The notes under the pieces were generated by a model, which searched no databases, was not told where the DNA came from, and saw only the letters and a program-made list of their open reading frames with translations. A stretch of DNA of 64,000 bases. It comes from Oscillospiraceae bacterium (GTDB lineage: Bacteria > Bacillota > Clostridia > Oscillospirales > Acutalibacteraceae). Positions 49,798-58,914 of this stretch are shown here, piece after piece. How positions within the stretch are numbered: the stretch's first letter is position 1; the number at the start of each line of letters is the position of its first letter. The translations under genes were made by a program, and so were the position numbers. The stretch spans positions 186,001 through 250,000 of the forward strand of contig SVOT01000001.1 of the NCBI GenBank assembly GCA_015066225.1, in the 5' to 3' direction.

Positions 49798-52245
49798 TTA
49801 TTCTCCGCTTATTTCAACAGAGGGTTGTGGCTCTGTTGTAGCCGGCGGCGTTGGTTCTGTTGTAACGGGTGGCTCTGTTGTAGCCGGTTGTGTAACAACA
49901 GGTTCGGTTGTATTAATCGGCTTAGTGGGCTTGGGCTTAGTGGGTTTAGGTTTCTTAGTCGTAGGCTCTGTAGTTGAAGTGGCTGACGGTGCAGTTACTG
50001 CATCCGGAATTTCAGAACCAATTGCATGAATCATTGCACAATTCTTACACTTCGCCGGTACGTTTGACGATTTATAATAACCGGTACTTGTGTTAGCACA
50101 ACCATCACTTGCCAAATCGCCGGAAATCGTACAATATCTTCTTGCAACAACGCCACTGGCTGTCGGGTAAGACATTGAATCAAGATCTTTGTGAACATCA
50201 TTCATTATTTCACGGAAAATCTTACCGGCAGGGTTGCCACTTGTGTTTCTTATGGGCTTTGGTTGGTCATAGCCATACCAGACAGAAGCAACGTAGTAGG
50301 GCGTTCCACCAACAAACCAACGGTCTTTATCATCGGAGGTTGTACCGGTTTTAGCAAATGTTTCAAAGCCGTTAACACCGTAACCGCCACCTGTACCACC
50401 TGTGACAACAGTACGAAGAAGCTGTCGCATAACGCCTGCGGTGCTTTCATCAACAACCTGTTCGCCCTTGCTGTTGCCGGATTCAAGAAGAACATCTGTA
50501 CCATCGTGATTTGTAACCGAATAGTAGCAATACGGCTCGAAATAATAACCGTTGTTGCCAAAAATTGCAAACGCCGCAGTCATATCAAGTGTTGTAACGC
50601 CCTGACTTGTACCACCTACACAAAGTGAAGAAAAGTTTCCGTCATAATCGGGATCATCCTCGTCAGTAACAAAAGTTGAGATTTTCAAGTCATCAACAAG
50701 GAAGTCAAAGCAAGGTTCAATGCCGACTTTTCGTATAATCTGAGTCGGAACGGTATTCAAGGATTGTGCTAAAGCAGACTGAACAGTAACAAAACTTGTA
50801 GCAGAACCATAGGAACCGCCGTAGTTAACAGGCCAACGAGAAGAGCCAAGCTTTATACCGTAGTTCTGCACCTTTGTTGACCAGGTTATAACGTTATTCT
50901 CAATAGCGGGAGTATAAACAGAAATCGGTTTAATGGATGAACCGGGCTGACGCGGTGAATCGGTTGCTCTGTTAAGACCGCGGAACGTGGTTTTTTGACC
51001 TGCACCGCCAACCATAGCAACTACCCTGCCGCTATAATCCATAATTGTCATAGCAGACTGAACGGGTGGATTTTCTTTGTCGTTTAAATCCTCATCAGGG
51101 AACGTTTCTCGTTTAACATAAACATTTTCAGCGGACTCCTGAATATCAAGGTCAATAGCAGTGTAAATACGCAAACCACCAAAGAAAACTTTCTTCCATG
51201 CCTCGTTATATGAGAGTTTATATTCCTTTTGAAGGTCTTCTATAACTGTATCTATAACATATTCAACATAATACGAAGATTTTTCCGAATCAGTTTTGTC
51301 TGTGAATTTGATATCGTCTTCAGTGTAGTCTATATCCTCATCCTCTTCATCCTTTGTAACCTGGCTACCCTTATAATTTTCACTGTTTGTAAAGATAAGC
51401 TCAAACTCCATTGCTTCGTCATACTCTTTTTGAGTAAGACTGCCCTGTTCAAGCATACATTTAAGGCAATATTGCTGACGAGGAATATTATTTTCAGGCT
51501 CGGTAAGCGGGTCATATTCAGCGGGAGCCTTTGTTATTGAGGCAATAACAGCACATTCAGCGGCGTTAAGGTCCTCAACATTTTTGCCAAAGTATTTTTC
51601 TGCAGCTGTTCTGATGCCATAGCAGCCGTTACCAAGATAAACGGTGTTAAGGTAAAACTCCATTATTGTTTTCTTTGAATAAAAACGCTCAAGATTCAGA
51701 GCATTAAGGATTTCGTAAAACTTACGGGAAACCGTTCTGCCGTCTTCTTTTGTAAGGTTTTTAATCAACTGCTGGGTTATGGTGGAGGCACCACGCTCAA
51801 AACCTGATGACAGAACACCGAAAACAGTTCCGTACCAGTCAACACCCTTATGTTCATTGAAGCGCTTATCTTCAAGGTCACGGAAAGCGTCAACCATAGC
51901 TTTGGGAATTTCATCATATTCAATCCAGACTCGGTTCTGTGCACCATGAAGCCTCAGAAGTTCAACAAGCTGCTTATTGGAATCATAACCGTAAATAATA
52001 CTTGTCTGCTCCTGGTTAGCCTTGTATTCCTCAAGGTCAATCATCTTTTTGCCGTTAACATATTCATCAGCAAAATTGTAGATATAAGTGCAGGCAACAG
52101 TACCGCAAATAAGTCCGATTGCAATAATTACGAACGCAATGCGAAGCATCAGCCTTAATCTCGGATGTTTCTTTTTTGCGCTACCGTCTGTTTTGGATTT
52201 TTTTGCGCCAAAAGGTTTTTTTATTGGTTTGTGGCTATCTGCCAT
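49798..52245 (-). CDS. Class A penicillin-binding protein (PBP1A) with Thr/Pro/Glu-rich C-terminal repeats
   Basis: EDKRFNEHKGVDWYG...GASTITQQL transglycosylase; PGSSIKP and KTGTT transpeptidase motifs; (TTEP)n tail. Confidence 0.95.
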   Translation of the reverse strand: MADSHKPIKKPFGAKKSKTDGSAKKKHPRLRLMLRIAFVIIAIGLICGTVACTYIYNFADEYVNGKKMIDLEEYKANQEQTSIIYGYDSNKQLVELLRLHGAQNRVWIEYDEIPKAMVDAFRDLEDKRFNEHKGVDWYGTVFGVLSSGFERGASTITQQLIKNLTKEDGRTVSRKFYEILNALNLERFYSKKTIMEFYLNTVYLGNGCYGIRTAAEKYFGKNVEDLNAAECAVIASITKAPAEYDPLTEPENNIPRQQYCLKCMLEQGSLTQKEYDEAMEFELIFTNSENYKGSQVTKDEEDEDIDYTEDDIKFTDKTDSEKSSYYVEYVIDTVIEDLQKEYKLSYNEAWKKVFFGGLRIYTAIDLDIQESAENVYVKRETFPDEDLNDKENPPVQSAMTIMDYSGRVVAMVGGAGQKTTFRGLNRATDSPRQPGSSIKPISVYTPAIENNVITWSTKVQNYGIKLGSSRWPVNYGGSYGSATSFVTVQSALAQSLNTVPTQIIRKVGIEPCFDFLVDDLKISTFVTDEDDPDYDGNFSSLCVGGTSQGVTTLDMTAAFAIFGNNGYYFEPYCYYSVTNHDGTDVLLESGNSKGEQVVDESTAGVMRQLLRTVVTGGTGGGYGVNGFETFAKTGTTSDDKDRWFVGGTPYYVASVWYGYDQPKPIRNTSGNPAGKIFREIMNDVHKDLDSMSYPTASGVVARRYCTISGDLASDGCANTSTGYYKSSNVPAKCKNCAMIHAIGSEIPDAVTAPSATSTTEPTTKKPKPTKPKPTKPINTTEPVVTQPATTEPPVTTEPTPPATTEPQPSVEISGE

Positions 52246-52347
52246 AAAGGATACCTCCTTTAGTGTTTTAAAGTTCAGATTTTATCAGAATTTTCGGAAT
52301 GTATAAATTGCAGAAAATAACTTAAACTGAATAAAAAGGTGAAAATT

Positions 52348-52656
52348 ATGAAAAAACGAACGTTAATTATCTCTTTAATTATTCTTCTCGTGGGTTATTT
52401 GACAATATTCGTATTATCAGACAGAAGCAACAATACAAACACAGCGATAATAACGACACAACAAGAAAATAAATATATGCTAAAAGAATTCAACGGTATG
52501 CTTGCATTATTTGAAAACGACTTATCACAACCAAAAGAAATCTATAACATTTCTATATCATCATTCCCGGAGGAAGATGTTGTAAAACTAAAAAAAGGAA
52601 TTGTTGTTAATGGGGCTGATGAGCTTAACAGACTATTGGAAGACTACACAAGCTAG
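52348..52656 (+). CDS. Small membrane-anchored protein, BofC C-terminal-domain-like (tentative)
   Basis: Single N-terminal TM; YMLKEFNGMLALFE...SSFPEEDVVKLKKGIVV...LNRLLEDYTS. Confidence 0.45.
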   Translation: MKKRTLIISLIILLVGYLTIFVLSDRSNNTNTAIITTQQENKYMLKEFNGMLALFENDLSQPKEIYNISISSFPEEDVVKLKKGIVVNGADELNRLLEDYTS

Positions 52657-53363
52657 GGCGTATTCTCAATGATGGCCTGTGCAACCGCCATATCAAAGGG
52701 TGTTGTTATTTTAATATTATTGTCGCTACCCTCAACAAATTTCACAAAATAACCTCTGTCGTTGAAAATAGAAGCAACATCGGTATAAAACTCTAATTCA
52801 TCCTCAGGTAATGAGTTTATTACCTTATCAAGCTCTTTTAACCTGAAGCTTTGCGGAGTCTGTACTCTGTAAAGCTCCTTTCGGTTTAAAGAATCAAATG
52901 ACGAATCAGCAGATGCGGCTCTGATAACAGAATCATACACAGGCATTACCGTGTTAGCTGCACCATATTCGTTGACGGCGTTAATATTATCACGGATGAT
53001 TCTTGAATCAATAAAAGGTCTGACAGCATCGTGAGTTAATATAACATCGCTATCGGTAACGTTATAGTTATCCATCAAAAACCGACAACCGTTCTGAACA
53101 GATGAGTTTCTGTTTTTGCCACCGGGAACAACAAAAACTGTTTCGGGTGAAATGCGGTATTCAAGCAAAAGTGCTTTTGTATATTCGACCCAATCAACCG
53201 GGCAACAAACAACACCTGCCCTGAAGGAGCCGAAATCCGTGAAGTTTCTGATTGTCCTTATTAATATAGGTTCAGATTCAATTTTCAAATACTGCTTGGG
53301 TAGCTCCGGTGATTTCATTCGCGAACCTACGCCACCTGCAAGAATCATAAAAAATAAATTCAC
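52653..53363 (-). CDS. ispD: 2-C-methyl-D-erythritol 4-phosphate cytidylyltransferase
   Basis: LAGGVGSRMKSPELPKQYL, THDAVRPFI, LYRVQTPQSFRL, EGSDNNIKITTPFD. Confidence 0.9.
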   Translation of the reverse strand: MNLFFMILAGGVGSRMKSPELPKQYLKIESEPILIRTIRNFTDFGSFRAGVVCCPVDWVEYTKALLLEYRISPETVFVVPGGKNRNSSVQNGCRFLMDNYNVTDSDVILTHDAVRPFIDSRIIRDNINAVNEYGAANTVMPVYDSVIRAASADSSFDSLNRKELYRVQTPQSFRLKELDKVINSLPEDELEFYTDVASIFNDRGYFVKFVEGSDNNIKITTPFDMAVAQAIIENTP

Positions 53364-54706
53364 TTATTATTTCCTCTTTTGTCGAACCCCTCAGTACTTT
53401 CCTTTTTAAAAAGTATCTGAAGAGTCATAAGTATAAGTTTAAAATCAAGTGCCAAAGAATAGTGCTGGATATATATCAAATCCATTTTTAGTTTATTATA
53501 CGCAGATGTATTATATTTTCCGTAAACCTGAGCATAACCCGTAAGACCACCCTTGACCTTATAACGGCAAACGAACTCAGGAATCTCGGCAGAATATTTT
53601 TCAACGTGCTCAATTCTTTCGGGTCTTGGACCAACAATAGACATTTCGCCGACAAGTATATTGATTATCTGCGGCAGCTCGTCAATTCTCAATGCACGAA
53701 TAACCTTTCCGACCGGAGTTATTCTTGAATCATTATCAACAGCAGGCTGAGGACCATTCTTTTCGGCATCTACAATCATACTGCGGAATTTTAAAATATC
53801 AAAGGTTTTTAAATCTCTGGTACAACGCTTTTGTTTATAGAAAACGGGGCCACCGTCATAAAGCTTAATTGCAAGTGAAACCACAAGGAAAACAGGTGAA
53901 AAAACAATAAGTGCAAATAAAGAGCCTAAAATATCAATTATTCTTTTAACAGCTCTTTGTTCCACGGTTAATCCGTTAGAAGAACATTTTATAATCGGCG
54001 AATCGAAATATGAAATATCCGAAGCACTTCTGATAACAATATCAGAAATTTTGGGAACTACATAAACATTTTTATTCTGCTGGTATGCATATTTCAGAAG
54101 GTCGTTACGCATACGCGCGGGAACATCACAGATTATAAGGCTCTCATATTTATCAATTTTACCCGTAAGTGATTCAAAGCCTTCATCAACATTTGCGGAT
54201 TCTACTATAACATAGCGTTCCTCGAGATTGCTCATTTTATAAACTATTTCAGTCGCAAGATGGCTACCGTAAATTATGAGCATTTTCTCAGGCGGGTTAA
54301 GCTTGTGAACAATAACAAACGCCAACAATGTCCAGACTATGAGAGCTGCAACTTGTGAAAGCAATATGTAAAGCATACCCCAGATGTTAGCAATAACAGC
54401 CTTGATAAGACAAATCTGAACATAGGCTATTGCATTTGTAAACAACAAAGCAATTACCTCGTAAAAAATTATTTCGCTTTTTCGCAATTCATCAATTCTT
54501 GAGGCACCCAATATAAGGCTCATAATAAACAAAACAGCAAAATAAACCACAGCCAGGAAAATTTTACCCTTACCCATAAACGGATGCTCAAAATCAGGGT
54601 TATAAACATTGTTCCAGACAAAGAAATATATTGCGGTTGCAACTATATCAAGAAGTGTAATTGCGACTACCCTTATGGTAGTTCGATATTGTTCAATTCT
54701 TTTCAT
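53360..54706 (-). CDS. Polyprenyl glycosylphosphotransferase (sugar transferase, WbaP/CpsE type)
   Basis: N-terminal TMs; KRIIDILGSLFALIVFSPVFLVVSLAIKLYDGGPVFYKQKR...LRIDELPQIINILVGEMSIVGPRPER. ORF track start 54736, likely ATG 54706. Confidence 0.95.
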   Translation of the reverse strand: MKRIEQYRTTIRVVAITLLDIVATAIYFFVWNNVYNPDFEHPFMGKGKIFLAVVYFAVLFIMSLILGASRIDELRKSEIIFYEVIALLFTNAIAYVQICLIKAVIANIWGMLYILLSQVAALIVWTLLAFVIVHKLNPPEKMLIIYGSHLATEIVYKMSNLEERYVIVESANVDEGFESLTGKIDKYESLIICDVPARMRNDLLKYAYQQNKNVYVVPKISDIVIRSASDISYFDSPIIKCSSNGLTVEQRAVKRIIDILGSLFALIVFSPVFLVVSLAIKLYDGGPVFYKQKRCTRDLKTFDILKFRSMIVDAEKNGPQPAVDNDSRITPVGKVIRALRIDELPQIINILVGEMSIVGPRPERIEHVEKYSAEIPEFVCRYKVKGGLTGYAQVYGKYNTSAYNKLKMDLIYIQHYSLALDFKLILMTLQILFKKESTEGFDKRGNNK

Positions 54707-54777
54707 AGTACCTCTCTTTTGCTTTTGGACTGGCAAATTACCAATAATTTTTCATATATTCTACGGAGGTGAACCGT

Positions 54778-55458
54778 ATGGATATATTCAGCTTAATCGG
54801 AAATATGCTCTGCTTGATTTTACATGTAACTGACACAGACTCTTTTCCAAAACCCCTGTCTAAAAAAGAAGAAGAAAGAGTTATTGAAAAATATGCAGCC
54901 GGTGACGAAAGTGCAAAAAATATGTTAATAGAACACAATCTGCGACTTGTTGCACATATAATTAAAAAGTATTATTCAAATTACAGCGAGCAGGATGACC
55001 TTATTTCTATCGGAACAATCGGTCTGATAAAAGGAATAAACAGCTTCAAGCCCGAAAAAGGAACAAAGCTTGCCACATATTGTGCACGCTGTATTGAAAA
55101 TGAAATTCTGATGTATTTCAGAAACAGTAAGAAATTATCTCAAGAAATATCATTCAACGAGCCAATAGACACCGACAACGACGGCAACCCGTTAACCTTG
55201 ATTGATATTATTTCAACAGATGACACAATCATAGATGACATTGACACAAAAATGAAATTAATAACGCTTGCAGATAAAATCAACAGTATTGAAAACCAAC
55301 GAGAAAAAACGATTATAATAAAACGTTATGGGCTCGACGGAAGCAAACCGTTAACCCAACGTGAAATAGCAAAAGAATTAAACATTTCACGTTCTTACGT
55401 TTCGCGTATAGAAAAGAAAATTCTTGAAGATATGAGAAGCTTATTCAATGGCTCTTGA
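54778..55458 (+). CDS. sigK: Sporulation RNA polymerase sigma factor SigK (uninterrupted, with pro-sequence)
   Basis: Hydrophobic N-terminus MDIFSLIGNMLCLILHVTDTDSFPKPLSKKEE followed by sigma-70 regions 2 and 4; GGAGGTG SD. Confidence 0.9.
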   Translation: MDIFSLIGNMLCLILHVTDTDSFPKPLSKKEEERVIEKYAAGDESAKNMLIEHNLRLVAHIIKKYYSNYSEQDDLISIGTIGLIKGINSFKPEKGTKLATYCARCIENEILMYFRNSKKLSQEISFNEPIDTDNDGNPLTLIDIISTDDTIIDDIDTKMKLITLADKINSIENQREKTIIIKRYGLDGSKPLTQREIAKELNISRSYVSRIEKKILEDMRSLFNGS

Positions 55459-58400
55459 TATAACGCATTGAATCCTTAAAGGCGTGCCGTTTTCGTCAAC
55501 AGCACATAAAGCAGACAAATCAAACCACTGATACTTTTTCGCTACAGGGTCAACCAACAGCCTTGCTTTAAAGAAAACAGATTTCAAGGTCGTTCTTGTT
55601 CTTGCCAAAGCTGCAAGAACAGACTCAAGATCATCTTTATGAATAGTATCTGTTATTTTAAAGTTTTCCTTATCATTTATAGCCGCCAGAACATTGTAAC
55701 CAAAAACATTGTTAATGTTATAGGATGGTCTGAGCGTTTTATTCAAAATGTGATAAGTTATAATAGCACAACCGTTGTTTGCCATATCATAATAGAACAA
55801 GGCAGGATCAAGGGGCTCGACTTTAGATTCTTTAACCTGTGATGAATATTTTACTGTTTTGCATCTCAATTTATAATTTTCGATAAGTGCATTTGTGCCG
55901 AAAATTGCATCCTGGGCAACAGAAAAATCGCAGGCATCCGCTTCAAGCATCATTTTAATCTCATAGTCAGAAATCTGAGTGGGAATTGTGACATTCGTAA
56001 CATATGCCTTGAGATTATTGAGAGTCATAGCGGCATATTTCAGATTCTTTTCAGATGCGCCTGTAGAAATTGTGTGCTCAATAAATTCCGAAGTAACAAC
56101 GTGTCTGTCAAAAATATCATCGACGTAACAATAGTTGTGAATATATCTTGTACCGATAAGATATATTCCGATTTTGAATCCGAGACTCTTGATGGTATCA
56201 GCATAACTACGAAGCTTTCTGATGGTCACACCCTCAAGAAAATCCTGGGGAAAAATTATGCATACATCAAGACCCGAACAATCATTTTCTTCGGTAAAGC
56301 TCTTGATTTCTTGAATAAAGCTCGGCATATCGTCCGGCATTATCATTGTATAAACCGAGACAGGCGGAATCTTATGCCCCTGCTGTTTCATTTCAATCAA
56401 AACATACAACAATGATTTTAGTGAAATAATGCTTAAATTCTTTTTTGTTGCGTTTGATTTGTTGAGTTCGTAATAAACCTCTGTAGTAATCGCGATAGCA
56501 TCGTGAGAGGTTGAGAAAGGAATATAATCATAGCAAACCAACTCACCGGTTCTTGCATCACAAACAGGAACAAATTTGGGCTCGTGGTCATTTTTCATAT
56601 CCAACTGTATACCCACACCTGCTGAATCGTCTGAATATGCTGCAAGATGTCTCATACCAACGTTATAGAACGTATATGCGCTTTTTCCGCTGATTTTAGC
56701 TGATTTTGACGCATATTCGGCTGAAATAGCAAGCTTTTTGAAGTTTTTACCGTCATTTGGATACCGTGCAATACCCATTGTTGCAGTAAACTCACCGCTT
56801 TCAGTGGCAGTTCTGTAAGGTTTACGCAAAAGGTTATGGAGATTTTCAATAAACAAAACCATCTCAGACTGCTTCGTAACGTTTTTTACAAAAAGCAGGA
56901 ATTTATCCGATGCAGATTTGCAGATAATTTTATCTTTATCGGTAATACCCTTTAATTTAGCGGCAAATTCCTTAATAAGAGCATTACCGTATTCATAACC
57001 GAAAAGATTATTGCAAATGCTCATATCATCAATATCAATATGAACTAGTAAATTCTTAGAATTAGGATTGTTTTTTATATAAGAATCGACGTCAATCTCA
57101 AACTGTTTAGGCAAAAGAAGTCCTGTCAAACCGTCTGTAACGCCAAAACCGCGTTTTATATCAGAAAGAATTTCATCATCGTCATAGATACTGAACGCAC
57201 CGTCGAGGGCTATTATATCTTTATTATCATTAACTCTGAAAACGATGAAACCGACAGCCAGATATTCAACGCCATCTCTTATCACCCTGAACTCAAGTCG
57301 CGTTTTTCCTTTACCCATTTTTGCAAGCTCATTAAAACTTGCAAGGTTAACCTTATTAGAAAACCTGGGCAAATCAGCCGGGTGACAAATTTTGTGACAT
57401 TGGGAAACGAATTCAGCAAAATTCTTTGGAACATACGGAAAGAATTTATCCCACTTGCCCCTTGTTACCCTGAAAAGACCCTGTGCGATATCAGCTTCAA
57501 AAACAATATCATACGCAGATATTATAGCATCCTCACAAATATCAAGTGATTTATTTTTATTATCATTTGAATCGTTGGTATTTTCGGAAATGAACTTATT
57601 TTGCTCGCTTGGTGTCGTAGGAGCATCGTTTTTGAGCTCTCTTTCAATTTTTGCGAAATCATTAACCACAGATGAAAAACATTTAAGCAACTGAGGTGAA
57701 AATGCACCACAGGCACCGTTAAGAATGAGCTCTACCGCTTCTTCGTGTTTTAAAGCAGTTTTGTATGTTCTGTGGCTTGTCAAGGCATCATAACAGTCGG
57801 CAATTGCAACAATTTGTGCAGAAATGGGAGTTTCGTCGCCTTTGAGGCCGTTGGGATAACCGCTGCCGTCCCATCTTTCGTGGTGATAATGGCAGATTTC
57901 TTGACAATATTTGAAATATTCGTTACTTTCACTGATATCATCAAGCATACCAAGAAGCAAAGCACCACGTGTGGTGTGGGTTTTCATAATCTCAAACTCA
58001 TCCGGAGTAAGTCTGCCGGGCTTGAGCATTATAGCGTCCGGGATAGAAATTTTACCGATATCGTGAACAGAGGAAGCGTAGAAAATAAGCTCCTCCTGTT
58101 CTTTTGAAATGCCGTATTCGGGGCACATTTGTGCAACCGCAGACGTAAGTGCTTTTGTAAAAAATCGTATGCGTTTAATGTGCTGACCGGATTCCATATC
58201 ACGACTTTCAATCGCCGCAACAAGAAGCTCAACAAGGTCAAAGTTCATGCTCTGCATTTTTATATTTTGCTCACGGAGCTTGTTCGCCTGGCTGAGAATA
58301 CGCTTTGTATGAATTTTGGTAAGATTAAAAATCTGAAGCTTTAATTGACGTATTTCTGAAATGTTAATAAGCCTGCGAAGAGCCACATCATAGGAAAAGG

Positions 58401-58731
58401 GATCCGGCAGGATATCATATGCAAAGGATGAAAAGCCAGCGCTTTCAAAAACACGCATAGCCTCAAAGCTGGTGAAAAGAATCGGAACTTCTGCAAAGAC
58501 ATTATCTTCATATAATTTTGAAATCAACCACAACGCATCGTTTTCATCGGGCATTTCATCAAGAACAAACGCAGTGTTAAGATTAGAATAAAAGTCAACA
58601 TCATCCCACGAGTCGGCGGAATAAGAGCAAATGGTAAGATTGCTTTTTGATTCAAGCAATTTTATAAGCTGTTGATTTTTATCTTTATTGTCAGTGAAGA
58701 AAACAACAGAAAAATCCTTCAATACATTCAC
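55441..58731 (-). CDS. HD-GYP phosphodiesterase-type protein with degenerate GGDEF and EAL modules and C-terminal PAS-like domain
   Basis: HDIGKISIPDAIMLKPGRL and HHERWDGSGYPNGLKGDEIP-like HD-GYP motifs; GGDEF position reads SASDKF; EAL position reads YDY. Confidence 0.85.
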   Translation of the reverse strand: MNVLKDFSVVFFTDNKDKNQQLIKLLESKSNLTICSYSADSWDDVDFYSNLNTAFVLDEMPDENDALWLISKLYEDNVFAEVPILFTSFEAMRVFESAGFSSFAYDILPDPFSYDVALRRLINISEIRQLKLQIFNLTKIHTKRILSQANKLREQNIKMQSMNFDLVELLVAAIESRDMESGQHIKRIRFFTKALTSAVAQMCPEYGISKEQEELIFYASSVHDIGKISIPDAIMLKPGRLTPDEFEIMKTHTTRGALLLGMLDDISESNEYFKYCQEICHYHHERWDGSGYPNGLKGDETPISAQIVAIADCYDALTSHRTYKTALKHEEAVELILNGACGAFSPQLLKCFSSVVNDFAKIERELKNDAPTTPSEQNKFISENTNDSNDNKNKSLDICEDAIISAYDIVFEADIAQGLFRVTRGKWDKFFPYVPKNFAEFVSQCHKICHPADLPRFSNKVNLASFNELAKMGKGKTRLEFRVIRDGVEYLAVGFIVFRVNDNKDIIALDGAFSIYDDDEILSDIKRGFGVTDGLTGLLLPKQFEIDVDSYIKNNPNSKNLLVHIDIDDMSICNNLFGYEYGNALIKEFAAKLKGITDKDKIICKSASDKFLLFVKNVTKQSEMVLFIENLHNLLRKPYRTATESGEFTATMGIARYPNDGKNFKKLAISAEYASKSAKISGKSAYTFYNVGMRHLAAYSDDSAGVGIQLDMKNDHEPKFVPVCDARTGELVCYDYIPFSTSHDAIAITTEVYYELNKSNATKKNLSIISLKSLLYVLIEMKQQGHKIPPVSVYTMIMPDDMPSFIQEIKSFTEENDCSGLDVCIIFPQDFLEGVTIRKLRSYADTIKSLGFKIGIYLIGTRYIHNYCYVDDIFDRHVVTSEFIEHTISTGASEKNLKYAAMTLNNLKAYVTNVTIPTQISDYEIKMMLEADACDFSVAQDAIFGTNALIENYKLRCKTVKYSSQVKESKVEPLDPALFYYDMANNGCAIITYHILNKTLRPSYNINNVFGYNVLAAINDKENFKITDTIHKDDLESVLAALARTRTTLKSVFFKARLLVDPVAKKYQWFDLSALCAVDENGTPLRIQCVISRAIE

Positions 58732-58914
58732 CTCAAAAGTGCGTAATTAAACAGAATAATATTACCATTAAATATGCCAAAAGTCAAATTTATTACAATA
58801 ATGTAAACTAATTGTAATAAACCACAAACATTTTTTCCTAATCGCCTGACAGACATTGCATTTTTTAAAAATAGTGCTAAAATTAAATCATAAAATTAAC
58901 GGAGTGTATTTTTT

